Origin: Thalassospira lucentensis
Lineage (GTDB): Bacteria; Pseudomonadota; Alphaproteobacteria; Rhodospirillales; Thalassospiraceae
Direction: 5' to 3'
Assembly: GCF_011806425.1 (NCBI RefSeq)
Contig: NZ_JAATOV010000008.1
Coordinates: forward strand, 62,001-126,000
Length of the DNA: 64,000 nt
Made by a program: the position numbers and the translations under genes. Below the pieces are notes generated by a model that was not told where the DNA came from, did not search any database, and saw only the letters and a program-made list of their open reading frames with translations. Shown in pieces: positions 1 to 8,610 of this stretch. Every line of letters begins with the position of its first letter. Within the stretch, counting starts at the first letter, position 1.

Positions 1-1
1 C

Positions 2-184
2 GGCATGGGTAAATTCATGGAAAGCTCCAACGCGCAGCTTTACCCGATCCGTCAGCTTGCCCTGTTCAAAGACAAGCTGAAAATCCAGAACACCGAGGAA
101 CTTTCTGCTGACGACAAAGCAGAACGTATTGCCTTCATCGATAAGAAACTGGCTGAACTCGACATACTGGTTTCTTACGAATAA
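2..184 (+). CDS. phnD: Phosphonate ABC transporter substrate-binding protein PhnD, C-terminal end only
   Basis: The reading frame is open from the left edge and ends at TAA 182-184, giving about 60 residues. The tail (GMGKFMESSNAQLYPIRQL followed by a charged helix) resembles the end of alphaproteobacterial PhnD, the periplasmic phosphonate-binding protein that delivers substrate to PhnE and the PhnC ATPase. The gene next to it is phnE, which supports the call. The start and most of the protein lie outside the window, so binding residues cannot be checked. Confidence 0.75.
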   Translation, partial: GMGKFMESSNAQLYPIRQLALFKDKLKIQNTEELSADDKAERIAFIDKKLAELDILVSYE

Positions 185-195
185 TCGACCTTTCG

Positions 196-226
196 ACAGG
201 GAGCGCGCGTTTTGCGGGCTCCCTGT
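196..226 (+). terminator. Stem-loop between phnD and phnE
   Basis: A perfect 9-bp inverted repeat (acagggagc / gctccctgt) with a 13-base loop starts 12 bases after the phnD stop. No clear T-run follows, so it is more likely an attenuator or 3'-end stabiliser, which would favour binding-protein mRNA over permease mRNA, than a full terminator. Confidence 0.45.
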
Positions 227-253
227 TTGCATTTACCATCCGGGATTAACACG

Positions 254-1066
254 ATGAACAGCAGCGTTTCTTCGACATCACTTGCCGCACCGGTTCTTCC
301 GCCGCGTGACCTGAAACGGTCGATGGGAAGTATGCTTCTTTGGGCCTTTATTTTTGGTCTTTTGGCATTGTCGTGGGAAGGGGCGGATATGCGCCCAATG
401 GCCCTGATCGAAAACAGCGGCAATATGGTCGATTTCGCAGATGGCTTTTTCCCGCCGGATTTCATGATGTGGAAAAGCTATGTCAGTGAAATGTGGATCA
501 CGATCCAGATCGCGATCTGGGGGACGGCGCTTGCGATTGTGTGTTCGATCCCGTTTGGCATTTTATGTTCTGAAAACATTGTACCGTTCTGGGTCTATCA
601 GCCGGTGCGTCGTTTGATGGACTCCTTTCGCGCGATCAACGAAATGGTTTTTGCCATGTTGTTTGTAGTCGCGGTGGGGCTTGGTCCATTCGCCGGTGTG
701 CTTGCCCTTTGGATTCATACGACGGGCGTATTGGCAAAACTATTTTCCGAGGCGGTTGAGGCAATTGATCCTGAACCGGTCGAAGGTATCCGTGCCACCG
801 GGGCCAATGGCCTGCAGGAAGTTATATTTGGGGTGATCCCCCAGGTGTTGCCACTTTGGATTTCATACTCGCTATATCGGTTTGAAAGCAACGTGCGGTC
901 CGCCACGGTTCTTGGCATCGTTGGTGCGGGCGGCATTGGCATGGTTTTGTGGGAATATATCCGCGCGTTCTATTACGCAGAAACCGCCGCCGTCATGATC
1001 ATTATTATCATCTCTGTCAGCTTGCTCGACATTGTGTCGCAGCGCCTGCGTAAATTGGTGACCTGA
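254..1066 (+). CDS. phnE: Phosphonate ABC transporter permease PhnE
   Basis: A 270-residue inner-membrane permease with several hydrophobic segments and the EAA loop that contacts the ATPase (around [19 protein letters not shown]). It would form the channel for phosphonate uptake with PhnD and PhnC. ATG 254 was chosen because the only longer in-frame start is a TTG at 212 inside the preceding hairpin; no strong ribosome site is visible. The start lies 69 bases after the phnD stop, and a transferase gene follows at once. Only one permease gene is visible, whereas some relatives carry phnE1 and phnE2. Confidence 0.88.
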   Translation: MNSSVSSTSLAAPVLPPRDLKRSMGSMLLWAFIFGLLALSWEGADMRPMALIENSGNMVDFADGFFPPDFMMWKSYVSEMWITIQIAIWGTALAIVCSIPFGILCSENIVPFWVYQPVRRLMDSFRAINEMVFAMLFVVAVGLGPFAGVLALWIHTTGVLAKLFSEAVEAIDPEPVEGIRATGANGLQEVIFGVIPQVLPLWISYSLYRFESNVRSATVLGIVGAGGIGMVLWEYIRAFYYAETAAVMIIIIISVSLLDIVSQRLRKLVT

Positions 1067-1102
1067 TCAGTGGGCTTTAAAGTAACGCAGAGCAAACCGG
1101 CC

Positions 1103-1717
1103 ATGAAGCAATTGTCTAAGAAGCCAACGATTGATGAAAGCGCGGTGGTTGTCGATTGCGAACTGGGGGCTTGGACCGAAATTGGACCACGCACCTGTGT
1201 GCGCGAAACGGTGATGGGCGATTATTCCTATGTCGTCAATGACAGCGAGATCATCTATTCAGACATCGGAAAATTCGTAAATATCGCCGCCCATACCCGG
1301 ATTAATCCCGGCCAGCATCCGATGGACCGGGCATCCATGCATCACTTTCAGTATCGATCCAGTGCTTATGATTTGGGGGATGATGATCCGGCCTTTTTTG
1401 ACTGGCGCCGTGAAAAGCGGGTCAAGCTGGATCAAGATGTTTGGATCGGACATGGGGCCATTGTGCAAGGTGGTGTTACCATCGGGATCGGGGCCGTTGT
1501 CGGATCGGGGGCCGTGGTGACCAAGGATGTTGCGCCCTATACGATTGTGACAGGCATCCCAGCCGCGCCGCTGCGGCCTCGCTTTGATGCGGACATCGTT
1601 GATGCGTTGATGCGGATCCGCTGGTGGGATTGGAGCCACGATATGCTGGCTGAACACCTTAACGATTTTCGCACCCTTCCGGTCCGCGATTTTTGCATGA
1701 AATTCGATACCGTTTGA
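1103..1717 (+). CDS. Phosphonate-metabolism hexapeptide-repeat acyltransferase-like protein
   Basis: A 204-residue left-handed beta-helix protein of the LbH transferase type: the C-terminal half has hexapeptide repeats (for example VWIGHGAIVQGGVTIGIGAVV). It matches the family of xenobiotic-acetyltransferase-like proteins found in C-P lyase operons, for which acetylation of aminoalkylphosphonates or of a pathway intermediate is suspected but not proven. Start 1103 was chosen because family members begin near the MKQLSKKPTIDES block; a GTG at 1070 would add 11 residues. It follows phnE closely and is followed by a stem-loop terminator. Confidence 0.75.
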   Translation: MKQLSKKPTIDESAVVVDCELGAWTEIGPRTCVRETVMGDYSYVVNDSEIIYSDIGKFVNIAAHTRINPGQHPMDRASMHHFQYRSSAYDLGDDDPAFFDWRREKRVKLDQDVWIGHGAIVQGGVTIGIGAVVGSGAVVTKDVAPYTIVTGIPAAPLRPRFDADIVDALMRIRWWDWSHDMLAEHLNDFRTLPVRDFCMKFDTV

Positions 1718-1727
1718 CAGAGTTATC

Positions 1728-1762
1728 GCGCAGAGCCTGCTATCCGTGGTTCTGCGCTTTTT
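1728..1762 (+). terminator. Rho-independent terminator after the hexapeptide transferase
   Basis: A 10-bp stem (gcgcagagcc / ggttctgcgc, one G-U pair) with a 10-base loop is followed directly by TTTTT. It lies 11 bases after the transferase stop and separates that transcript from the next gene. Confidence 0.8.
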
Positions 1763-1799
1763 ATGGGCGCGGCGGATCACTTCTTTGTTGCGCAATTGG

Positions 1800-1838
1800 C
1801 ACGGGCTTCTCAAGATGCCTGTCTGTCTTAAGCCCGTG
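1800..1838 (+). other. Inverted repeat upstream of the DUF1045 gene
   Basis: A 9-bp perfect repeat (cacgggctt / aagcccgtg) with a 21-base spacer ends 15 bases before the next start codon. It could be a leader hairpin or an operator; there is no T-run that would make it a terminator. Confidence 0.35.
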
Positions 1839-1853
1839 AGTTAAAAAGTCTTC

Positions 1854-2552
1854 ATGACCGACTATCACCGCTACGCACTTTATTATGCCCCGTCTGCCCA
1901 AAGTGACCTTGGCCTGTTTGGCAATGCGTGGCTTGGTCGCGACCCGGTCCGGGATGTTGAACTGGTCCGGCCTATGATTGATGGTCTTGATCAGGATGAA
2001 ATCATTGCGGCGACCACATCACCCACCCGATATGGCTTGCACGGAACGTTAAAACCGCCATTCGCATTAAAAGATGGACAAACACGGGCGGCGCTTGAGG
2101 ACGCAGTGGAAAACCTCTGCGCAGATATTGCGCCAGTAACATGCGGTCCGCTGGTGCTTAAATCGATCAGCCGCTTTCTGGCGTTGGTGCCGAACGATCC
2201 GGTGGCAGCGCTTGAAGACCTGGCAGGGACCCTTGTGCGGGGCCTTGATGATTTTCGAAAACCCGAAGATACGGCGGCGATGAATAAGCGCCGTGCAGCT
2301 GGTTTGACTGCGCGCCAAGAAAGCTATTTGGTTGCCTGGGGTTATCCCTATGTGATGGATGAATTTCGGTTCCATCTGACACTGAGTAATAAGCTTGATC
2401 CTGATCAGCTTGAACGGTTTGAGGCATCGCTTGCACCGCTTGTTGCCCCTTTATGCAAGGCGCCGTTCGTGGTCGACGATATCTGCCTTTTTGGTGATCC
2501 GGGAGATGGAAAGCCATTGAGATTGCTAAGGCGATTTGCGCTGCGCGGATAA
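1854..2552 (+). CDS. DUF1045 phosphonate-metabolism protein (2H phosphoesterase-like)
   Basis: A 232-residue protein of the DUF1045 family that accompanies phn genes. Two H-x-T-L motifs are visible (H63-G-T65 and H174-L-T176), the signature of the 2H phosphoesterase fold, so hydrolysis of a cyclic ribosyl phosphate is plausible. In other bacteria the cyclic phosphate made by C-P lyase is opened by PhnP or an equivalent; no PhnP is visible here, so this protein might fill that step, which is inference. It is convergent with phnN across a strong bidirectional terminator. Confidence 0.75.
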   Translation: MTDYHRYALYYAPSAQSDLGLFGNAWLGRDPVRDVELVRPMIDGLDQDEIIAATTSPTRYGLHGTLKPPFALKDGQTRAALEDAVENLCADIAPVTCGPLVLKSISRFLALVPNDPVAALEDLAGTLVRGLDDFRKPEDTAAMNKRRAAGLTARQESYLVAWGYPYVMDEFRFHLTLSNKLDPDQLERFEASLAPLVAPLCKAPFVVDDICLFGDPGDGKPLRLLRRFALRG

Positions 2553-2584
2553 AAAATGCTGCAGTTAAAGCTGCAGCATTTTTT
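2551..2584. terminator. Bidirectional terminator between the DUF1045 gene and phnN
   Basis: A near-perfect 14-bp inverted repeat (aaaaaatgctgcag / ctgcagcatttttt) with a short loop has A-rich and T-rich flanks, so it can end transcription from both converging units. Confidence 0.85.
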
Positions 2585-2622
2585 CCGGGAGCATGTTTGC
2601 CGGGGCGGTTTTAAGTAGCTGT

Positions 2623-3288
2623 TTAATCGGGCTGGGATTCTGATAGGATTGTATCTTGTTGGTGCTGTACTGCATCAATAAATCGCCGGATCCCGGTTTC
2701 CAAATCAGCATCATTGTGAAGCTCAATGATATTGGGTCCTTCAACCTGATAGGCCGATGCACGGGCCAGACGTTGCGCAATATCGTATCGATCTTCACGG
2801 CCGCGCGCTTCAAGGCGTTGACGCAGGACTTCGGCCGTTGCGCAGATATTAATCACCCGCACATGATCCATCCCGACAAGGCTGCGGGCATCGTTAATCA
2901 CGCTACGTGACACGTTGACGATGACCGTTTTCCCTTGAATGACATCATCCTGAACATGTCGCGGAACGCCGTAAAAAAGGTTATGTGCCTGCCAGCTGAG
3001 CAAGAAAGCACCCTGTTTGGCCATGGATGGAAAGTCTTCTGGCCGCACGGGAATATGGTTTTCGCCAATCGATCCTGCAGGCCGGGTGATACAGCGTCGG
3101 GGAAAGCAGAATTGTTCTGCTGTGGCAAGGCGCTCTCGCGCGCCATCCAAAAGGCTGTCCTTGCCGACACCACTGGGGCCCACGACAAGAATCAGCAATC
3201 CGGTTTTGGGTGCGCTACCAGGAATTTTGTCAGGCATTTCATCAGGAACTTCATCCGGTATGGCGCACCCATTTGCGGGCTTGGTCAT
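2623..3288 (-). CDS. phnN: Ribose 1,5-bisphosphate phosphokinase PhnN
   Basis: A 221-residue P-loop kinase that phosphorylates ribose 1,5-bisphosphate to PRPP, the last step of C-P lyase ribose salvage. The Walker A loop GPSGVGKDS lies near residues 37-45, as in guanylate-kinase-like PhnN proteins. ATG 3288 overlaps the phnM stop (ATGA), which fixes the start and implies translational coupling. Before the P-loop sits an unusual 30-residue leader with three near-repeats (PDEVPDEMPDKIPG). It is the last gene of the phnG-N operon. Confidence 0.88.
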   Translation of the reverse strand: MTKPANGCAIPDEVPDEMPDKIPGSAPKTGLLILVVGPSGVGKDSLLDGARERLATAEQFCFPRRCITRPAGSIGENHIPVRPEDFPSMAKQGAFLLSWQAHNLFYGVPRHVQDDVIQGKTVIVNVSRSVINDARSLVGMDHVRVINICATAEVLRQRLEARGREDRYDIAQRLARASAYQVEGPNIIELHNDADLETGIRRFIDAVQHQQDTILSESQPD

Positions 3289-4427
3289 GACACCCGAACA
3301 CCTTGACGCCACACCCCGCGCACGATCGGGTGATGAGGGGAATGATGAACGCGAATAAGATCACCACGTTTGCCAACGGCAATCTCGCCGCGATCCGTCA
3401 GGCCCACTTGCGTTGCCGGATTCAGCGAAATTGTCCGAATGGCAGCGGGTAAATCATATTCGGCAAAATCATCAAACAGCTTCATCGCCCCGTGCAGTAA
3501 GCTGTGCGGTACATAGTCGCTGGAAATGATATCAAGATATCCATTCTTGGCCAGATCGCCCGCCGCGACATTGCCGCTGTGGGACCCGCCGCGCACCAAA
3601 TTTGGCCCGCCCATCATCACACCAAGTCCGGCTTCGTGGGATGCTTTGGCGGCCTCTAGTGTGGTCGGGAATTCGGCCACCGTCATTTTATCATTAACGG
3701 CCTCGGCGACATGTGAGGTGGTGGCATCGTCGTGACTGGCCAGGGCAAGGCCCTTGGCGTGGGCGGTTTCAACCACATGGCGGCGGTGTTTTGCCGAGTA
3801 AAGCTCAGAATCGCGTTTTCGGGTCGCGACGAATTTGCGCATTTCCTCGTCATTCAGGCCATATTTACCCTGATAATAGGTGTAATAGGCTTCCAAGCTG
3901 ACGAACTGACGCTGCCCGGGGGTATGGTCCATTACCGACAACATCTTGACCAGCGGAATATCAACCAGCTTGCCAAGCGCATCGATCATGCCCGGAAACG
4001 ATGTTTCGCACCGCAGATGCAATTTATGATCTGCGCGCAAAAGGTTGTTGTCTTGCGCATGGCCAAGGGCTTCGACCGATTCAACCAGTCGTAAAACGCG
4101 CTCTGACCCTTCATTCACGTCGCCAATCGATACCGCGTCAAACACCGTGGTAATGCCGGCACTGGCAACTTGGTTGTCGTGGGCAACAACGGCCGCCGTT
4201 GCCGGCCAACGGGTTTTGGGGCGGGGTGTCAGATGTTTATCGAGGTTGTCAGTATGCAGCTCGACAAGACCCGGCATCAGGTAATCACCGTCCAAGTCTT
4301 GCGCACCGGGCAGGTGAGAGGCCTGGTCTGAGACATCGGCAATCATCCCGTCTTTGATCTGCACGGCACCGTCAATGACATCATGGGCTAGAACGATTTT
4401 GGCATTGGTAAAAATTTGTTCAGTCAT
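3285..4427 (-). CDS. phnM: Alpha-D-ribose 1-methylphosphonate 5-triphosphate diphosphatase PhnM
   Basis: A 380-residue amidohydrolase-family enzyme that removes pyrophosphate from the methylphosphonate-ribose triphosphate made by PhnGHIL. The metal-binding entry motif ELHTDNLDKH lies near residue 58, and the C-terminal NPA motif of the amidohydrolase fold is present (SLNPATQVGL). Start 4427 matches the family (MTEQIFTNAKIV) and overlaps the phnL end by 8 bases; a longer reading to 4523 would lie wholly within phnL. Confidence 0.9.
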   Translation of the reverse strand: MTEQIFTNAKIVLAHDVIDGAVQIKDGMIADVSDQASHLPGAQDLDGDYLMPGLVELHTDNLDKHLTPRPKTRWPATAAVVAHDNQVASAGITTVFDAVSIGDVNEGSERVLRLVESVEALGHAQDNNLLRADHKLHLRCETSFPGMIDALGKLVDIPLVKMLSVMDHTPGQRQFVSLEAYYTYYQGKYGLNDEEMRKFVATRKRDSELYSAKHRRHVVETAHAKGLALASHDDATTSHVAEAVNDKMTVAEFPTTLEAAKASHEAGLGVMMGGPNLVRGGSHSGNVAAGDLAKNGYLDIISSDYVPHSLLHGAMKLFDDFAEYDLPAAIRTISLNPATQVGLTDRGEIAVGKRGDLIRVHHSPHHPIVRGVWRQGVRVS

Positions 4428-5124
4428 TGGCCCCAACTTTAAACGATGTGACATCAAATGCCCCGGTGCAGACAGCATCGCGGGTTTCATGGTCGTGGAA
4501 AATGCCGGCAATTGCCGCACCACGTGATTTGGCTTCTTCTATCAATGCCAGAACTGTCGCCCGGTTGTCTGCATCCAATGATGCTGTTGGTTCATCAAGC
4601 AGCATGACCGGATAATCGGCAATAAAGCCACGGGCAATGTTCACGCGTTGTTGTTCGCCGCCAGAAAATGTCAGCGGGGATAACTGCCACAGTCGTTCGG
4701 GAATGCGAAGGCGGGTTAACAGATCGCGTGCTTTGTCGGTGGCGTCCGGGCGTGATGCGCCAAGCGCCACCAAAGGTTCCGCGACAATTTCAAGGGTGGG
4801 GACACGCGGGATGACGCGCAAAAACTGGCTGACATAGCCCATCGTGCGTTTGCGCATATCAAGGATCGCATGCGGACTGGCGGTGGTGATATCCATCCAG
4901 TCGCCATCATGCATGACCTTAATCGACCCGCTTGAACATGTGTAATTGGCATAAAGCATGCGCATAAAGGTGCTTTTTCCTGACCCGGATTCCCCAGTCA
5001 GCGCGATGCATTCCCCAGCCGACAGGCTAAAATTAACGCCGTCAAAAACCGGGATCGTCACACTGCCTTGCGTGTGCAAGGTAAAGCTTTTCGTGACGTT
5101 TTGCGCATGAAGCATTTCAGACAT
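4420..5124 (-). CDS. phnL: C-P lyase complex ABC-type ATPase PhnL
   Basis: A 234-residue ABC ATPase-fold subunit that works with PhnG, PhnH and PhnI in forming the ribose-phosphonate triphosphate. Walker A GESGSGKST, the signature FSGGEQQRVNIARG and Walker B VMLLDEPTASLD are all intact. It lies between phnK and phnM in the usual order. It is not a membrane transporter component despite the ABC fold. Confidence 0.9.
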   Translation of the reverse strand: MSEMLHAQNVTKSFTLHTQGSVTIPVFDGVNFSLSAGECIALTGESGSGKSTFMRMLYANYTCSSGSIKVMHDGDWMDITTASPHAILDMRKRTMGYVSQFLRVIPRVPTLEIVAEPLVALGASRPDATDKARDLLTRLRIPERLWQLSPLTFSGGEQQRVNIARGFIADYPVMLLDEPTASLDADNRATVLALIEEAKSRGAAIAGIFHDHETRDAVCTGAFDVTSFKVGAND

Positions 5125-5139
5125 TTTTTCGCCCCGGTA

Positions 5140-5922
5140 TCAGTTCTGAAGAATGGAAGAAACAAGCAGCTGTGTATAGGCATGCTGCGGATCATCAAGA
5201 ACCTGATCCGTCAGGCCACTTTCGATGACCTTGCCCTGCTGCATCACCATCAAACGATGCGACAAAAGCCGCGCAACGGCCAGATCGTGCGTGACGATGA
5301 TCACCGCCAGATTAAGATCGTGAACCAGCCCGCGCAGCAGATCGAGCAAGCGCGCCTGGACCGAAACGTCCAGACCACCCGTGGGTTCGTCCATAAAGAC
5401 AAGGCGCGGACTGGTGACTAGGTTGCGGGCGATCTGTAGACGTTGCTGCATGCCCCCCGAAAAGGTGGACGGCAAATCGTCAAGGCGCTCGGACGCAATT
5501 TCGACCTTGCCCAGCCAGGTATCCGCGGCATTTCGGATATTGCCGTAATGGCGATCGCCAACGGCCATCAGGCGTTCGCCAATGTTTGCACCTGCACTCA
5601 CATTCATGCGCAGGCCATCACGTGGGTTTTGATGCACAAAGGCCCAGTCTGTACGCATTAACAAGCGTCGTTGGGCTTCGGACATTTCATAAACATCGCG
5701 GGTTCCGTCGATGCGGGTTTGGTATTCAACCCGTCCTTTGGTCGGTTCCTGTTGTGCGGAAATGCTGCGCAGCAAAGTTGACTTGCCGGACCCGGACTCT
5801 CCGACAATACCAAGGACTTCACCGGGCCGCAGGTCAAAGCTAACATCCTTACAGCCAACCCGGTCGCCATACATCATGGTCAGGTTATCAACACGCAGAA
5901 GCGGATCATTCATCTTGGTCAT
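5140..5922 (-). CDS. phnK: C-P lyase complex ABC-type ATPase PhnK
   Basis: A 260-residue ABC ATPase-fold protein that docks on the PhnGHIJ core complex. Walker A GESGSGKSTL, signature FSGGMQQRLQIARNL and Walker B LVFMDEPTGGLD are present. The ATG overlaps the phnJ stop as TAATG, indicating coupled translation; an internal ATG three codons later is an alternative start. Confidence 0.9.
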   Translation of the reverse strand: MTKMNDPLLRVDNLTMMYGDRVGCKDVSFDLRPGEVLGIVGESGSGKSTLLRSISAQQEPTKGRVEYQTRIDGTRDVYEMSEAQRRLLMRTDWAFVHQNPRDGLRMNVSAGANIGERLMAVGDRHYGNIRNAADTWLGKVEIASERLDDLPSTFSGGMQQRLQIARNLVTSPRLVFMDEPTGGLDVSVQARLLDLLRGLVHDLNLAVIIVTHDLAVARLLSHRLMVMQQGKVIESGLTDQVLDDPQHAYTQLLVSSILQN

Positions 5923-6860
5923 TATTCTGCTGCCTTTTCGCTGTTTGGGCTGCTTTTGGTGCTGCCAAGCGGTTGGTCATGATGTTGTGGGCCGCGATGG
6001 CCTGCTTCTTGTCGCTCCGTGCAATAATCGGTGTCGGAACAAACAAACATCCGGTTGCCCTTGTCATCGAGGATGACTTCATCAAGGTAACTGTCGCGCG
6101 CACCGCACATCCCGCATTCGTCGTCCCACGATTGCACCTCGAAGGGGTGGTCTTCGAAATCAAGGCTTCGGACTTTGGTATAGGGTGGCAGGGCATAAAT
6201 ACGCTTCTCACGACCCGCCCCAAAAAGCTGAAGGGCGGCCATATTATCCATTTTCGGATTGTCAAATTTTGGAGTTGGTGATGGATCCATCACATAGCGA
6301 TCATCGACCATCACCGGATAGGCATAGGTGGTCGCGATATGTCCATGGCGCGCGATGTCTTCGTAAAGCTTCACATGCATCAGTCCGTATTCTTCCAGTG
6401 CATGCATTTTCCGGGTTTCGGTTTCCCGCGGCTCAAGGAAACGAAGGGGCTCGGGAATAGGCACCTGATAGACAAGAATCTGATCTTCGCGCAGTTCCCT
6501 CTCGGGAATACGGTGACGGGTTTGAATGATCGATGCGTCGGCGGTTTTTTCGGTGGTTGCCACATTGGCGGTCTTGGCAAAGAACTGGCGAATGGATACC
6601 GCATTGGTGGTGTCATCAGCCCCCTGATCAATAACCTTAAGGGTATCTTGGGGGCCAATGACAGCAGCCGTTACCTGAACCCCGCCCGTGCCCCAACCAT
6701 AGGGCATTGGCATTTCGCGCCCGGCAAACGGGACTTGATAGCCCGGAATGGCAACGGCCTTAAGCAGAGCGCGCCGGATCATGCGTTTGGTTTGCTCGTC
6801 CAGATAAGCAAAATTATAGGCCGAAGCCGTATCGTCCATTTGGTTTACAGTCTGTTCCAT
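5922..6860 (-). CDS. phnJ: Carbon-phosphorus lyase catalytic subunit PhnJ
   Basis: A 312-residue radical-SAM enzyme that cleaves the C-P bond of ribose 1-methylphosphonate 5-phosphate, releasing methane or another alkane and the cyclic phosphate. The diagnostic cysteine spacing is intact: C249-x2-C252-x21-C274-x5-C280, matching PhnJ, whose cluster motif differs from the usual CxxxCxxC. The protein runs about 30 residues past the last Cys into a polar tail, somewhat longer than in E. coli. It sits between phnI and phnK. Confidence 0.95.
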   Translation of the reverse strand: MEQTVNQMDDTASAYNFAYLDEQTKRMIRRALLKAVAIPGYQVPFAGREMPMPYGWGTGGVQVTAAVIGPQDTLKVIDQGADDTTNAVSIRQFFAKTANVATTEKTADASIIQTRHRIPERELREDQILVYQVPIPEPLRFLEPRETETRKMHALEEYGLMHVKLYEDIARHGHIATTYAYPVMVDDRYVMDPSPTPKFDNPKMDNMAALQLFGAGREKRIYALPPYTKVRSLDFEDHPFEVQSWDDECGMCGARDSYLDEVILDDKGNRMFVCSDTDYCTERQEAGHRGPQHHDQPLGSTKSSPNSEKAAE

Positions 6861-6865
6861 GGCGA

Positions 6866-7999
6866 TTACTCCGCGGCTTCGGTTTGGGGATTGCTATTGT
6901 CGGCTTCTGCCTTGGCAAGGCGGGCTTCGACTTCGGTCCGCATGCGGCGCACCAGTTCAAGTTCACCCTGGAAATCGACGTAATGGGGCAGCTTGATATG
7001 TTCGACAAAGCCGGTGGATTGGACATTGTCGCTATGCTCCATAACGAATTCACTGTCTTGGGCCGGGCCCATGATTTGTTCGCCCATTTCATCGGCCCGC
7101 ATGGCCCGGTCAACCAATGCCATCGAAATTGATTTGCGTTCGTTCTGACCAAACACCAGCCCATAGCCACGGGTAAATTGCGGCAGCTTGGTTTTCGATC
7201 CCTTGAACTTGTTGACGGTTTCGCACTCGGTCAGTTCGATGTCGCCAATATCGATGGGGAAACCGAGTTCCTCGGGCTCTATTTCCACAGAAACAGTGCC
7301 ATAGCGAATTTCACCAACAAACGCATGGCTGTTGGCATAGCCGCGCTGGGTGGAGTACCCAAGGGCCAAAATGAACCCTTCATCACCGCGCGACAGGTTC
7401 TGAAGACGCAGGTCGCGGCCCGCTGGGAATTTGACCGGTTCGCGGGTTAAGTCGGCAACTGGGGCGTCTTCGTCAACGGGGGTTGGTTCGTCCTGAATAA
7501 GCCCTTCATAGTTTAGGATATCATCCAAAACACGCGGCATATGGTCATCTACCGGATTTTCTGCACTTGGCGCGTCGGCTGGATTTTCACCATTTGCCAT
7601 CAGGGTGAAATCCAAAAGCCGGTGGGTGTAGTCAAAGGTTGGGCCCAATATCTGACCACCGGGAAGGTCTTTGAACGTTGCGGATATGCGGCGCGAAACA
7701 TCCATTTCCGCTGTTTTGGTCGGATTGGAAAAGGCAAAGCGCGGCAAGGTCGTGCGATAGGCACGCATCAAGAAAATCGCTTCGATCAAATCGCCGCGTG
7801 CCTGCTTGATCGCAAGGGCTGCCAAATCGCGATCATAAAGCGATCCTTCGGCCATAACGCGTGTCACGGATAGCGATAATTGTTGTTCGATCTGATCGGT
7901 TTGGATTTCGCTGACGTCTTTGTCGCCGCGGCGCTGTTCTGCCAGAAGCCGGTGGGCGTTGTTGATGGCGCGTTCGCCACCTTTTACGGCAACATACAT
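6866..7999 (-). CDS. phnI: Carbon-phosphorus lyase core subunit PhnI
   Basis: A 377-residue PhnI. With PhnG, PhnH and PhnL it exchanges the adenine of ATP (or GTP) for the phosphonate, giving ribose 1-phosphonate 5-triphosphate. The length and the N-terminal block MYVAVKGGERAINNAH are typical of the family. It lies 2 bases after phnH and 5 bases before phnJ, so it is part of one tight operon. Confidence 0.92.
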   Translation of the reverse strand: MYVAVKGGERAINNAHRLLAEQRRGDKDVSEIQTDQIEQQLSLSVTRVMAEGSLYDRDLAALAIKQARGDLIEAIFLMRAYRTTLPRFAFSNPTKTAEMDVSRRISATFKDLPGGQILGPTFDYTHRLLDFTLMANGENPADAPSAENPVDDHMPRVLDDILNYEGLIQDEPTPVDEDAPVADLTREPVKFPAGRDLRLQNLSRGDEGFILALGYSTQRGYANSHAFVGEIRYGTVSVEIEPEELGFPIDIGDIELTECETVNKFKGSKTKLPQFTRGYGLVFGQNERKSISMALVDRAMRADEMGEQIMGPAQDSEFVMEHSDNVQSTGFVEHIKLPHYVDFQGELELVRRMRTEVEARLAKAEADNSNPQTEAAE

Positions 8000-8001
8000 G
8001 G

Positions 8002-8610
8002 TTACTTGACCTCAATCCGGGTGGTGCGTGAAAGGGCGGCGATTTTGGTGTCGGTCACGAAAATCACATCGACACCGCACGGGAATAAATGATGATTTTC
8101 GGCCCGCCACGCATGAAATGCTGGCGTCAGGCCCGCAACGGCAAGGTTGTGCGTGTCCTTGATCCCCGGGCCACGACAAATCATTTCTGTGCTTTCGGAA
8201 ACATCATCAACCAACAGAATCAAGGTTGCCGATTGATCCGGGTATTCGGCATTGCCAACCGAAAGCTCGGTGATAAAGGACAGGTCTTCGTCACAGCGCG
8301 CAACGGCGAAATCAGCCTTCGCGACGTTGGTTGTTATCGGACTGCCACAATGAAATTTCAGATGCGCCGTGGCTGCCTTGGTCGCACAACCGGGTGATAA
8401 CCATATCGTGGTGTCCATGTCCGCCATTGCAAGCAATGTCGCGGTTGCGGACGCGTTTAACCCATCTGGTGCGGTGATATGAACCGGCAGGTCGTAAATA
8501 CGTCCGGGACGTGACATCGCATCCAAAAGCACACGAAAAACAGCGTTTGAATCAAACGCAGCGTGGTCAAAGCCGGGCAGCAGATCACTTGTCTGGGCGT
8601 TTAGGGTCAT
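8002..8610 (-). CDS. phnH: Carbon-phosphorus lyase core subunit PhnH
   Basis: A 202-residue PhnH, a non-catalytic structural subunit of the PhnGHIJ core. The conserved LLPGFDHAAFDSNAVFR and AMSRPGRI blocks near the N-terminus are family hallmarks. The ATG at 8610 overlaps the phnG stop (ATGA), giving translational coupling. Confidence 0.92.
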   Translation of the reverse strand: MTLNAQTSDLLPGFDHAAFDSNAVFRVLLDAMSRPGRIYDLPVHITAPDGLNASATATLLAMADMDTTIWLSPGCATKAATAHLKFHCGSPITTNVAKADFAVARCDEDLSFITELSVGNAEYPDQSATLILLVDDVSESTEMICRGPGIKDTHNLAVAGLTPAFHAWRAENHHLFPCGVDVIFVTDTKIAALSRTTRIEVK

